Shown: positions 35,688-44,218, numbered from the stretch's first letter. The stretch is DNA of 57,250 nucleotides from CAYYAQ01 sp964469555 (GCA_964469555.1 CAYYAQ010000012.1:1-57250), one strand, 5' to 3'. Program-made: numbers and translations. Notes: generated by a model not told the origin, from the letters alone.

Positions 35688-37754
35688 ATGGAACCCGGGC
35701 TGGCACGACCAAAGGAATGGCTCATCGCTGTTGCCGTGCTCTGTCTCGCGGTCCTGATCGGCAACCTGCCGGTCGTCATCGGAACCGAGTCCTACTACCA
35801 CGTTGACCGGTTCTTCCTCCACGTGCCTCTCTGGCACGACGCGTGGGAGACGATCGTGTCGGGGGAGTTTCCGTTCTGGACCCATGGCGTGCGCGGTGGA
35901 TATCCGCTCTTCGCCAGCGGCGAAGCCAGCCTCGCCTATCCGTTCACGTACTTGTTCGCGCCGTTCTTCCCCGCCCACCGTGCCCTCGATTTCTTCACGT
36001 TGTTCCACCTGGTTCTGGGCGGCTTCTTCTGCTGGCTCTACCTGCGTCGGCTCACGGGCCACGGCAAGCTCGCGCTGATCTGCGCCGTCACCTTTGCTAC
36101 GTCTGGTCGTCTCGCGGGAATGACCATCTGGGGCCACGCGGTCGCCGCAGCGGCCTACCTGCCGTTGCTCCTGTGGGGCATCGATAGGCGGAGCATCCTC
36201 GTGATCGCCCTCGCTGTCGGACTTGGCGCGTTGACGGGTCGACCGCAGGTCCACCTCCTGTCACTACTGATCGGCGGCGCGTACGCGGGTTCCCAACTCG
36301 CTCGAACCTGGTGGAAGGCGCGCCGATTTCCAGCTCGCGAATCCACGACCATCGGCGTGGGCTTCGCGCTCGGCTTGTGTCTGAGTTGCGTACAGCTCCT
36401 CCCGACACTCGCGTTCGTGAGCGAGTCATCGCGACCCGGCGGTACGCCGTTCGCCGAGTGGATTGGCTACTCATTGGGGACAAAGCACCTGAATCAAGTG
36501 CTAGTCCCCGGTTCATTCCCGATTGGCTGGCCAGAGGCCTCCGCTTACCCGACGCTGTTCGTGTACGCAGGACTGTGCCTCGGGATCTTCCACATGTTCC
36601 GCGGGCACGGCGCAACACGACGAGTCGAAACAGTGTTCTGGTTGATCCTCGGCGCGCTCTCGATGTACGTCGCGTTCGGCGGGCCAGGCGCCTACTCGAT
36701 CTCGCAAGAACTGCCGTTGATCCGCGGCTTCCGCGTGCCCGCCCGTTTCGCCTACGTCGCGTCTTTCGGCGTCATCGTCATCGCCGCGTTCGGATGGTTG
36801 CGAGCTCTCGAACAGCGGCGAAAGTGGTTCTGGCTGCTCCTGGGAATCACGATCGTCGACGGCTCGATCGCGACGTTCGTTGGCCGGCATACCGTCCTCG
36901 CCTCCGCGTACGAGCAGACACAGCGGTACGTTCCTGAAATCAAGAACATGGCCCCCGACGAGACGGGATCGGTGCGGCGCTTCCACGCAGACCTCCAGTG
37001 GATCCCCCCCACCAATCTCGCGGAGCTCGACGACGAAGCAGTGAACCGGGCATTCGCGAACCTCGCTCCGTGCTTTGATCTCGCTCTGCGACACGGTCTG
37101 CGCGCCGCGCAAGGGTACGGGGAACCGTCCTTCCGCTGGTTCCCGGAGGGGCGCCGGAACTGCACGAACAACACGTTTCGGCAACTCGGAGTTTCGTTGG
37201 CGTTCCTGAATGCGCCGCCGCTCGACCCGGGTTGGGAGGAGTTCCCATCGGGAAGCCCGAGCTGGAAGGCATACCGCATTCCCGGCGCGCTCCCGAGGGC
37301 CAAGGTGTACTACGAGACGGTTCGCGTCCCGGATGCGGTGGCAGCCTACCACGGGTCTTCGAATCCCGAGTTCGACGTCGAGAAACGCGTCGTCGTCTCC
37401 GACGACCTCCCCAGCCTGCCGTCCAGCGACGCGAGTTCTGTGCGCCTCGTATCCGAGAGCGCGAACCGTATCTCGTTCGCTGTCGAGACCGATCAGCCGG
37501 GGTATCTCGTCATGTTCGACACCTGGGCGCCGGGCTGGACGGTCAAGGTGGGTGGCGAACACGAACCCATGATGCGGGCAAACGGTCTGTTTCGGCTGGT
37601 GCGCGTTCGGGCGGGGTCGAGCACGGTGGAGTTCGAATACGTTCCGCCCGGCTTCCTGACGGGCCTGCTGCTCAGCCTTCTCGCCGTCATCGCGCTAATC
37701 CTCATCGGAATGCACAATTACGCGGTAACGCGAACCGCCCGCAGCCCGCAGTAG
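35688..37754 (+). CDS. YfhO-family integral membrane protein (GT-C fold glycosyltransferase-like)
   Basis: 688 residues with about 11-13 predicted membrane helices and a final extracytoplasmic beta domain closed by one more helix (TGLLLSLLAVIALILIG). The first loop has the family's DRFFLHVPLWHDAW and PFWTHGVRGGYPLFA text, and the C-terminal domain has the typical DQPGYLVMFDTWAPGW ... WTVKVGGE block of YfhO. Family knowledge: YfhO proteins glycosylate teichoic acids or surface polymers in Firmicutes; in Planctomycetes the acceptor is unknown. It is monocistronic. Confidence 0.88.
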   Translation: MEPGLARPKEWLIAVAVLCLAVLIGNLPVVIGTESYYHVDRFFLHVPLWHDAWETIVSGEFPFWTHGVRGGYPLFASGEASLAYPFTYLFAPFFPAHRALDFFTLFHLVLGGFFCWLYLRRLTGHGKLALICAVTFATSGRLAGMTIWGHAVAAAAYLPLLLWGIDRRSILVIALAVGLGALTGRPQVHLLSLLIGGAYAGSQLARTWWKARRFPARESTTIGVGFALGLCLSCVQLLPTLAFVSESSRPGGTPFAEWIGYSLGTKHLNQVLVPGSFPIGWPEASAYPTLFVYAGLCLGIFHMFRGHGATRRVETVFWLILGALSMYVAFGGPGAYSISQELPLIRGFRVPARFAYVASFGVIVIAAFGWLRALEQRRKWFWLLLGITIVDGSIATFVGRHTVLASAYEQTQRYVPEIKNMAPDETGSVRRFHADLQWIPPTNLAELDDEAVNRAFANLAPCFDLALRHGLRAAQGYGEPSFRWFPEGRRNCTNNTFRQLGVSLAFLNAPPLDPGWEEFPSGSPSWKAYRIPGALPRAKVYYETVRVPDAVAAYHGSSNPEFDVEKRVVVSDDLPSLPSSDASSVRLVSESANRISFAVETDQPGYLVMFDTWAPGWTVKVGGEHEPMMRANGLFRLVRVRAGSSTVEFEYVPPGFLTGLLLSLLAVIALILIGMHNYAVTRTARSPQ

Positions 37755-38103
37755 CCGCCGGATCAGGGGGCTCCAGGGTGCCGAAGAAAACGAGCAACAT
37801 CGTGGCGATCCTCACGACCGGATCTCGTCCTCGGGGGTGAATCATCGGGTCGGTGCAGGGCGCAGTGGTCGTTCCATTTGCAGACGGATCCCGCCCCTGT
37901 GACAGGTGCGTCAGTGAGGCCCGCGTCACAACGTTGAGACGTCCCCGACGCGTACGTAGTACGAACGCTGTCTCGCGGATGTGACAACGCACCCCGTGTT
38001 GGGTATTGCGACGAAGAAGCGAGCATTCCTGCGACGATGGCACCGTTGGCGCGGCCACCACCACCACGACCACCACAGACCAGCGCGGCGATCAGAGGAA
38101 CCC
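37755..38103. other. Intergenic region, no gene seen
   Basis: 349 bases between two plus-strand genes. I see no coding stretch with recognisable family text on either strand. It contains a small dyad CGTAC-GTA-GTACG (37951-37963) and, just before the next gene, a His-rich reading frame that I regard as non-coding because the downstream TTG with its AGAGGA site is a better start. Confidence 0.5.
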
Positions 38104-39249
38104 TTGCACATCACGAAACTCATCTGTCTTTCCACCATCCTCGCCACCCTCGCCCCGATGCAGGCGCAGCGCCGAGACAAGCCGAGCGATGCAGCCGCGA
38201 GCCGCGCATCCGGTATGCTGGCGGTCTTCGACAAGCAGTCGATCCGCGAACAGAAACGGATCCTGACGGCGGTGCGCGCCGCCGTCGGAGCGATCAAGGA
38301 CGACTACCTGTCGTCCTTGCGAAAGGCCGCCGCGTCCCGAGATCTCAAAGGCAAGAAGCCGAAGACCCGGCAGAAGAGGAACCACGCCGCGACGGCCGCG
38401 AAGGAATCGGGCGATCGCCCTTTCCCTGTCCGCAGCGAGTACGCGTTCGGCTTCCGCACGACGCTGGACATCAAGCCGGAGAAACGTCAGAGCCGAACCC
38501 GCCGAGAAGCCGCGGCACGGCGCGCCGAGCTGGAAGCCATGTTGAGAGGCTACCTGCCCGACCTCGACAAGACGCTCGCCGCGCTGCTCCGGAGTCTCGA
38601 TCACGATCGCTCGGCCGACGCGCTCTCCCGGCTGTTCGAGACGTGGCGCAACGGCAGCGAGTCGTTCTACCACGCGCTCGACCGCACGGCGGGAACACAA
38701 GACTCCCTGTTCTTCTACGACGCGATGCTCGACGACTTCATCCTGCGCTGTGTCCCGAAGAAGCACCCCGACCACAAGAAACTCCACCGCAGCCACAACG
38801 AAGCGCACGACACGCTGCACCGATCGTTCTTGGCGTATCGACAGTACCGCGCGCTTCGCGAGGCCGTCGCCCTGTCGCTGTTGTTGCCGCAGGACGTGCC
38901 ATTGCCAAAGTCCCTGGGCCGCTACGAACGCGCCGGAACTGGCCAGTACTCGATCCGCCAGCAGGTGGCTCTCTTGCTGCGCGCACACAAGCAGGACGTG
39001 GCCGCAGTCGTCGATGCGATTCGCAAGACCGCGCCCCCGCTGCCTGAGACCCTGTGGGCGGGGACCTACAACCCATTCCCAGCCTTCTCTGCGCTGGTGG
39101 ACAGTAAGCGCGAGGACCTCCTTTCGTTCGCGGACCACACGGACAAGGTGCTCGCGCAACAGGACGAGAGCCGCTCGAATCTGCAGCGGAGGGTCGCGAC
39201 AATCGCGCGCACCGCGCTGAGAACGCTGCTCGGCGCCAAGGCAGACTGA
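38104..39249 (+). CDS. Exported alpha-helical protein of unknown function
   Basis: 381 residues if translation starts at the TTG at 38104, which has AGAGGA 7 bases upstream and opens a signal peptide (ITKLICLSTILATLAPMQA). An in-frame ATG at 37981 would add a His/Arg-rich extension that would mask the signal. The mature protein is helical, rich in Arg, Lys, Ala and Leu, with FFYDAMLDDFILRCVPKKHP as a distinctive block. I do not recognise a family. A strong hairpin terminator at 39310-39336 ends the transcript. Confidence 0.72.
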   Translation: MHITKLICLSTILATLAPMQAQRRDKPSDAAASRASGMLAVFDKQSIREQKRILTAVRAAVGAIKDDYLSSLRKAAASRDLKGKKPKTRQKRNHAATAAKESGDRPFPVRSEYAFGFRTTLDIKPEKRQSRTRREAAARRAELEAMLRGYLPDLDKTLAALLRSLDHDRSADALSRLFETWRNGSESFYHALDRTAGTQDSLFFYDAMLDDFILRCVPKKHPDHKKLHRSHNEAHDTLHRSFLAYRQYRALREAVALSLLLPQDVPLPKSLGRYERAGTGQYSIRQQVALLLRAHKQDVAAVVDAIRKTAPPLPETLWAGTYNPFPAFSALVDSKREDLLSFADHTDKVLAQQDESRSNLQRRVATIARTALRTLLGAKAD

Positions 39250-39309
39250 CGCCCCACGACGGAATTGTCGCGTCTCGACGCCAGATCGAGAATCGCGATG
39301 GTTCAGGGC

Positions 39310-39336
39310 CCGCGCCACGATGGCGCGGCGTCCGTT
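39310..39336 (+). terminator. Rho-independent terminator
   Basis: An 8-bp perfect GC-rich stem (CCGCGCCA / TGGCGCGG) with a 3-base loop is followed by CGTCCGTTTT. It lies 60 bases after the stop of the gene at 38104 and before the next gene's promoter. Confidence 0.7.
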
Positions 39337-39385
39337 TTAGGGTAACGTCTCGCGCCCGCGCCCTTTGAGACCCCACCAACTGACC

Positions 39386-42229
39386 ATGCAACAACGGTTG
39401 ATCCCCGGCATCGTTCTCCTCGTAGTCACCGCCGTCGCCACGACGCAGCCCGCGATGGCCCAGGCCAAGTTCGAAAAGGGAGACCACATCGTCTTCATCG
39501 GCAACGGCCTGCCCGACCGCATGCAGCACCACGGATGGCTCGAGGCGTACCTCCAGATGGCGCTGCCGAAACTCCAACTCGTGATCCGCAATCAGGGCTT
39601 CACGGGAGACAAGATCGACCATCGACCGCGGAACAGGGGGTTCCTGAACTCCGACGCGTACCTGACGCTGTCCGGGGCCGACGTGATCTTCGCGATGTTC
39701 GGCTACAATGAGTCGTTCGCCGGTCGACCGATGCAGTTCCAACAAAAGGTGACCAAGTGGATCGACGAGACGCGCAAGAAGGACTACTCGGGCAAGGGCG
39801 CGCCTCGCATCGTGCTGTTCTCCCCCATCGCTCACGAGGATCTCAACGATAGAAACCTGTCGGACGGCAAGGAGAACAACGCGCGACTCGGAGCCTACAC
39901 AGAGGCCATGATGGCCGCAGCGAAGGCGCGCAACGTGCCGTTCGTCAACCTCTTCGGTGCGTCGCTTGCTCTCTACGAACGAAACGAGAAGCCGTTGACC
40001 ATCAACGGCATCCACCTCACGAGCGACGGCAACCACCAGCTCGCCAAGGTCATCGTCGCGGTGCTCACCGGCAAGTTGCCTGCGGACATGGCGAGGATCG
40101 AGAAGACCCGCCGCGCGGTGATCAACAAGAACTGGCACTGGTTCAACCGCTACCGCGCGACCGACGGCAACGACGTGTGGGGCGGTCGTTCCCATCTGAA
40201 GTTCACAAAGGGTCAGACCAACCGTGTAGTCCTCCAGCACGAGCTCGTGCAGCTGGACATCATGAGCGCCAACCGCGACAAGGTCATCTGGGCCGCAACC
40301 GCCGGCAAGACGGTGAAACCCAACGACTCCAACGTACCGGCCTCCATCATCGTTGCGACGAACATCGCCAAGAAGCAGATGCAGGGCGGCAAAAGCAAGA
40401 CCGGCAGCCTGCACTACCTCGGCGGCGAGGAAGCGATCGGGCAGATGAAGCTGGCCAAGGGGATGAAGGCCAACCTCTTCGCGTCGGAAGAGATGTTCCC
40501 CGAGCTCGTCAACCCCGTGCAGCTCGGCGTCGACACGAAAGGTCGGCTGTGGGCTGCCGCCTGGCGCACGTACCCGAAGTGGGAACCGACCGGCGACATG
40601 GAAGACCGGCTGATCATTTTTCCGGACGACAACCGCGACGGCGTCGCGGACAAGGCGATCACGTTCGCCTACGTACACAACCCGACCGGCTTCGAGTTCT
40701 GGAACGGCGGAGTGATCGTCGCGTCCGCGCCGGACATCCTCTTCCTCAAGGACACCGACGACGACGACGTGGCCGACGTCCGCATCCGCATCCTGCACGG
40801 GATCGACTCAGCGGACACCCACCACACCGCGAACAACTTCGTCCTCGGACCGGGCGGGTTCCTCTACTACCAACGCGGCGTGTTCCACGTGTCCAACGTC
40901 GAGACGCCCTGGCGCACCGCGCAGCAGTCGAACCGGTCGGCGATGTACCGGTTCAACCCGCGCACGTACGAGTTCAGCTTCCACGCGGGCAACAGCCCGA
41001 ACCCTCACGGCATCAGCTTCGACTACTGGGGTTACCACTACGCCACGGACGGCACCGGTGGCAAGGCCTATCAGGTCAAGCCGAACGGCAAGGGCGGCTT
41101 TGCCATGCGCCGCCTGCTCAGGAACACGGTGCGGCCCGTTCCGTCCAGCGGCATCCTGTCCAGCGACCACTTCCCGAAGACCAACCAGGGCAACTTCCTG
41201 ATCTGCAACGCGATCGCATTCCTCGGCATCAAGCAGTACACGCTCTCGTTCGACACCGAGAAGGGCGACGCGAATGGAACCGAGGCGGAAGACCTGCTGG
41301 TCTCGGAGGACCCGAACTTCCGACCGACGGACTTCGAGATCGGCGACGACGGTGCACTCTACGTGTCGGACTGGGCCAACCCGATCGTCGGCCACATGCA
41401 GCACAACGTCCGTGACCCGAGCCGCGACCACGCTCACGGTCGCATCTACCGCATCACCGTTCCGGGCCGTCCGCTGTCGGGTCACGTCCAGATCGATGGC
41501 CAGCCGATCACGAAGCTGCTCGACACACTCAAGCACCCTGTCAACGGTATCCGCCATCGCGCCCGTGTCGAGATCTCCGAACGCGAGACGAAGGCCGTGA
41601 TCGCGGCGACCGAGAAGTGGGTCAAGCAATTCGATCCCAAGAAGAAGGGCGACGCCCACCACATTCTCGAGGCGCTGTGGGTGTACCAGCAGCACAACGT
41701 GGTCAATCGTGAGTTGCTCGCCACCGTTCTCGCCTCACCGGAGCCGCACGCGCGCGTCGCGGCCGGAACGGTCAGGCAATTCTGGGACAACAACACTTCG
41801 TCACCGGTGGACATCGAAGAGGACGCACCGGTCGTTGCCGTCAACAAGAAGCCCGACGCAGACGCGATCGTGATCAAGACGGTGATGGAGAAGATGATGT
41901 ACGCGAAGACGACCTTCACCGTGAAGGCCGGCCAGAAGGTCAAGATCTGGTTCGAAAACCCCGACTACATGCCGCACAACCTGATCATCGGGCAGCCGAA
42001 GTCCGCCGAGTCGATCGGCAACGCGGCCGAGAAGCTCGGAGCAAAGGGCTTCAAGAACGGATTCGTTCCGAAGCACAAGATGATCATCGCGGCGACGCGA
42101 CTCCTGAATCACAAGGAGACGCAGGTCCTCGAGTTCACGGCGCCCACGACACCCGGTGACTACGACTACCTCTGCACTTTCCCCGGTCACTGGCGCATGA
42201 TGCGCGGTGTGATGAAGGTCGTGAAGTAG
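39386..42229 (+). CDS. Exported three-domain protein: SGNH hydrolase, PVC-type propeller dehydrogenase, azurin-like cupredoxin
   Basis: 947 residues from ATG 39386; the signal peptide ends near PAMAQA. Residues ~30-245 form an SGNH-like domain (VFIGNGLPDRM, FGYNESFAG, GIHLTSDGNHQ), in which the usual nucleophile Ser of G-D-S is replaced (GNGL). Residues ~340-720 are the PVC-type NHL/glucose-dehydrogenase-like propeller (FPELVNPVQLGVDTKGRLWA, DNRDGVADKAITFAYVHNPT, GDDGALYVSDWANPIVGHM). Residues ~840-947 are a cupredoxin with His864 (MPHNLII), Cys930, His935 and Met939 (YLCTFPGHWRMM), the C-x4-H-x3-M spacing of azurin. The protein may pass electrons from propeller to copper site (inference). 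No haem motif is present, unlike many relatives. Confidence 0.88.
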   Translation: MQQRLIPGIVLLVVTAVATTQPAMAQAKFEKGDHIVFIGNGLPDRMQHHGWLEAYLQMALPKLQLVIRNQGFTGDKIDHRPRNRGFLNSDAYLTLSGADVIFAMFGYNESFAGRPMQFQQKVTKWIDETRKKDYSGKGAPRIVLFSPIAHEDLNDRNLSDGKENNARLGAYTEAMMAAAKARNVPFVNLFGASLALYERNEKPLTINGIHLTSDGNHQLAKVIVAVLTGKLPADMARIEKTRRAVINKNWHWFNRYRATDGNDVWGGRSHLKFTKGQTNRVVLQHELVQLDIMSANRDKVIWAATAGKTVKPNDSNVPASIIVATNIAKKQMQGGKSKTGSLHYLGGEEAIGQMKLAKGMKANLFASEEMFPELVNPVQLGVDTKGRLWAAAWRTYPKWEPTGDMEDRLIIFPDDNRDGVADKAITFAYVHNPTGFEFWNGGVIVASAPDILFLKDTDDDDVADVRIRILHGIDSADTHHTANNFVLGPGGFLYYQRGVFHVSNVETPWRTAQQSNRSAMYRFNPRTYEFSFHAGNSPNPHGISFDYWGYHYATDGTGGKAYQVKPNGKGGFAMRRLLRNTVRPVPSSGILSSDHFPKTNQGNFLICNAIAFLGIKQYTLSFDTEKGDANGTEAEDLLVSEDPNFRPTDFEIGDDGALYVSDWANPIVGHMQHNVRDPSRDHAHGRIYRITVPGRPLSGHVQIDGQPITKLLDTLKHPVNGIRHRARVEISERETKAVIAATEKWVKQFDPKKKGDAHHILEALWVYQQHNVVNRELLATVLASPEPHARVAAGTVRQFWDNNTSSPVDIEEDAPVVAVNKKPDADAIVIKTVMEKMMYAKTTFTVKAGQKVKIWFENPDYMPHNLIIGQPKSAESIGNAAEKLGAKGFKNGFVPKHKMIIAATRLLNHKETQVLEFTAPTTPGDYDYLCTFPGHWRMMRGVMKVVK

Positions 42230-42236
42230 CGGCGAC

Positions 42237-42530
42237 TCATTCGTGTAGCGAACCACCGTGGGATAGAAGTGCGCCGGCGTCCGGCTGGAACAGGACCTTG
42301 CGGCGGTAGACCGTGGGAAGCCGCGGCACGACGCAACTGACAGCCTGGGCCATCGCGGCATTGCCGAGTTCGCCATCCAGGAACATGACGCGCCCAAAGC
42401 TGTCGCCTCCGAAGTAGGCACTGGTTGCCCCGGCAGGCTTCGTCAAGAAGTCCTTCGGCGAAGTGATGTAGATCTGCGCGAACCCCGGGGACCCGAGTCC
42501 GAGAACCAGGCACGGGATGATCGCTCGCAT
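42237..42530 (-). pseudogene. N-terminal fragment of an exported protein
   Basis: 97 residues from ATG 42530. A good signal peptide (MRAIIPCLVLGLGSPGFAQ) is followed by IYITSPKDFLTKPAGATSAY, which matches the first mature residues of a family of large planctomycete exported proteins (Q-x-Y-x-T-S-P-x-G-x-L-x-T-x-x-G). The frame ends after ~75 mature residues, 7 bases from the convergent stop at 42229, with no further domain. I read it as a truncated gene, though a short real protein cannot be ruled out. Confidence 0.5.
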
Positions 42531-42552
42531 CAGAACAATCGATGCCATCCGA

Positions 42553-42813
42553 TCACCCGGTCTTTAGCTGGCTCGCCCCCCGCACCGCGGCGACAACTTC
42601 GTCGAGTTTCGGCCAGGGCTTGCGCAACAACATTGCGAGAAGCCCGCCCTTTCGCGACACCACAACGCGGTCGTCGACAAGAACGTCGAACTGCCCCCTC
42701 GATCCGTGCTCCAGTGCGACGACACAACCGACGGCCTGCTCGATCCCGGCGGCGTAACTCGCCGCTCGCTGTCCGAAACCTCAAGCCTCGCAATAGATGA
42801 TCCGAACGCCCAC
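42553..42813 (-). CDS. SelW/Rdx-family selenoprotein (in-frame TGA read as selenocysteine)
   Basis: 86 residues from GTG 42813 to TGA 42553, with codon 11 (42781-42783) also TGA. The translation reads VRIIYCEA-U-GFGQRAASYA, then EQAVGCVVALEHGSRGQFDV and VDDRVVVSRKGGLLAMLLRK, then PWPKLDEVVAAVRGA. This is the Rdx (SelW/SelT/SelH-like) thioredoxin-like fold: V-x-I-x-Y-C-x-x-C/U near the N-terminus, G-x-F-x-V-x-V-D and S-R later. The TGA sits exactly at the second Cys of CxxC, which in many relatives is selenocysteine. A SECIS-like hairpin follows (42749-42765). Conserved coding text on both sides argues against a pseudogene. Probable role: redox protein; partners unknown. Confidence 0.75.
42749..42780 (-). 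promoter_or_regulatory. Candidate bacterial SECIS hairpin
   Basis: On the minus strand, 15 bases after the TGA, a perfect 6-bp stem GCGGCG/CGCCGC encloses the loop AGUUA; two more pairs form below if one A is bulged. The UGA-to-loop distance is 21 bases and the second loop base is G. Both fit the general bacterial SECIS model (short stem, G early in the apical loop, about 16-37 bases from the UGA). Confidence 0.6.
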
Positions 42814-42844
42814 ACCACCACCATAGCTCCGCCGCACCCGGCTA

Positions 42845-43177
42845 CTACTTCTTCTTCGCCTTACCCGGTGATCCCTTCTTGCCGGCGAGCATCTTGGGTA
42901 GGCCTCTCATCTTGCTCTCGAACTGCTCGTCCGTGAGCTTCCCGGCGCACGGCATTTCCTTCAGCGTCTTCTCCACACTCCGGACGTACGCCTCGGCCTC
43001 CTCCGGCGTCGCGAAGGACTTGTCCTTGCCCTTTCCGCGCGCGCCTTTCTTGCCGGAGCGCGGTCGGACACCCTTCGAGCGACGTTCGTCCGCCACGAGT
43101 GCCCGGGCCAATGCGCGCAGCGACCGCGTCTGGGTCTGCAGTTCGTCAGCATCGAGATGGCGCGGATCGTGTGGCAT
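42845..43177 (-). CDS. Small basic protein, N-terminus resembling an ECF sigma factor
   Basis: 110 residues from ATG 43177. The first ~28 residues (DELQTQTRSLRALARALVAD) look like the start of region 2 of planctomycete ECF sigma factors, but the expected D-D-V-V-Q-E-x-W block does not follow. Instead a Lys/Arg/Gly stretch and ATPEEAEAYVRSVEKTLKEM, then LTDEQFESKMRGLPKMLAG, are found, with a Lys-rich end. I do not know a family with this order; a chimera by deletion is possible. No signal peptide. Located 31 bases before the selenoprotein candidate on the same strand. Confidence 0.5.
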   Translation of the reverse strand: MPHDPRHLDADELQTQTRSLRALARALVADERRSKGVRPRSGKKGARGKGKDKSFATPEEAEAYVRSVEKTLKEMPCAGKLTDEQFESKMRGLPKMLAGKKGSPGKAKKK

Positions 43178-43412
43178 CGTATGGCCACCACGAGCGCGTA
43201 TGTTCAAGAACATCCTCTCGCGATCAGCCCCCCGGGCCACCTTCCGGGAAGACGGGCTCCGGCACGGTACACCCGAGGTACACGACCGTTGCAACTCCCC
43301 GATGTGAAGGAGATTCTGAGCAATTCCGCCGCGATCGGAGTGGATATGCCCACCGTTTCGGCGTCACTCCCGAAACAACCCGCCCATTCCACATACACGA
43401 AAGGAACATCCG

Positions 43413-44027
43413 ATGAGAGCAATCCACCTAGTCCTGATCACGAGCGTGAGTCTCCTGTTTTGCACCAGTGCCGACGCCCAGCGCAAGCGCGGCGGCGGCG
43501 GCCCGGCAGCGATCTTCAAGAAGCTCGACAAGGACGCCAACGGCAAGATCTCCAAGGCCGAAGCCAAGGGCAGTCGACTCGAGAAGAGATTCGACAAGCT
43601 CGACAAGGACAACGACGGCAACATCACCAAGAAGGAAATATCCGGCGCTCGCGGTGGCAAGCGCGGCAAGGGCAAGCGCAAAGGCAAGGGAGAGGTCGAA
43701 GGCAATGGCAAGCGCGGCAAGGGCAAGCGCAAAGACAAGGGAGAGGTCGAAGGCAAGGGCANNNNNNNNNNNNNNNNNNNNNNNNNNNNNNNNNNNNNNN
43801 NNNNNNNNNNNNNNNNNNNNNNNNNNNNNNNNNNNNNNNNNNNNNNNNNNNNNNNNNNNNNCAAGGGCAAGCGCAAAGACAAGGGAGAGGTCGAAGGCAA
43901 GGGCAAGCGCGGCAAGGGCAAGCGCAAAGACAAGGGAGAGGTCGAAGGCAAGGGCAAGCGCGGCAAGCGCAAGGACAAGGGAGAAGTCGAAGGCAAGGGC
44001 AAGGTCGAAACCGGCGAAGGCAAGTAG
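43413..44027 (+). CDS. Exported EF-hand protein with Lys/Gly/Glu-rich 17-residue tandem repeats
   Basis: ATG 43413 has AAGGAA 7 bases upstream. A signal peptide ends near TSADAQ. Two canonical EF-hand loops are present, DKDANGKISKAE and DKDNDGNITKKE, with all calcium-ligand positions acceptable. The rest is a tandem repeat of KRGKGKRKDKGEVEGKG (17 residues, 51 bases), crossed by a 100-N assembly gap, so the repeat number is unknown. The tail is highly basic and could bind polyanions such as sulfated polysaccharide or DNA (inference). A perfect 15-bp stem terminator follows. Confidence 0.82.
   Translation: MRAIHLVLITSVSLLFCTSADAQRKRGGGGPAAIFKKLDKDANGKISKAEAKGSRLEKRFDKLDKDNDGNITKKEISGARGGKRGKGKRKGKGEVEGNGKRGKGKRKDKGEVEGKGXXXXXXXXXXXXXXXXXXXXXXXXXXXXXXXXXXKGKRKDKGEVEGKGKRGKGKRKDKGEVEGKGKRGKRKDKGEVEGKGKVETGEGK
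43659..44000 (+). repeat. 51-bp coding tandem repeat
   Basis: Units of 51 bases encode KRGKGKRKDKGEVEGKG; the first unit differs slightly (KGKG and EGNG) and the last is shortened. Nearly identical bases at third positions point to recent duplication. The assembly gap 43762-43861 lies within it. Confidence 0.9.
43762..43861. other. Assembly gap (100 N)
   Basis: A gap placed inside the 51-bp repeat array, as expected for a repeat longer than the reads; the true length and copy number are unknown. Confidence 0.97.
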
Positions 44028-44064
44028 CCCCCCAGCAAGAGAGTCCCGATAGAACCGGGACAGC

Positions 44065-44113
44065 GAAGGCGTGATCCGGCCAACATGGTTCCGGATCACG
44101 CCTTCTGCCTTTG
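44065..44113 (+). terminator. Strong hairpin terminator of the EF-hand gene
   Basis: A perfect 15-bp inverted repeat (GAAGGCGTGATCCGG 44065-44079 and CCGGATCACGCCTTC 44091-44105, loop 11 bases) is followed by TGCCTTT. It lies 38 bases after the stop codon. A smaller hairpin (GTCCCG/CGGGAC, 44043-44061) precedes it. Confidence 0.8.
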
Positions 44114-44218
44114 GCAGGGCAACCGCCACAGGATCCGCAACGCGGCCGCAAAAAGCAGTGTCAACCAAACGCCCGACCGCGAGAATGCCCCGGTCGTTCG
44201 CTCTACCCAAGGATGCCC

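Noticed and set aside
37981..38103. His/Arg-rich N-terminal extension of the protein starting at 38104
   Set aside because: It would bury the signal peptide, and the TTG at 38104 has a better ribosome site.
42564..42824. An 86-codon open frame starting MVVVWAFGSS on the minus strand
   Set aside because: It is the shifted shadow of the SelW-like gene; only the TGA-containing frame has family similarity.
43659..44000. Repeat array as a CRISPR
   Set aside because: Units are contiguous, in frame and without spacers; they encode a repeat protein.
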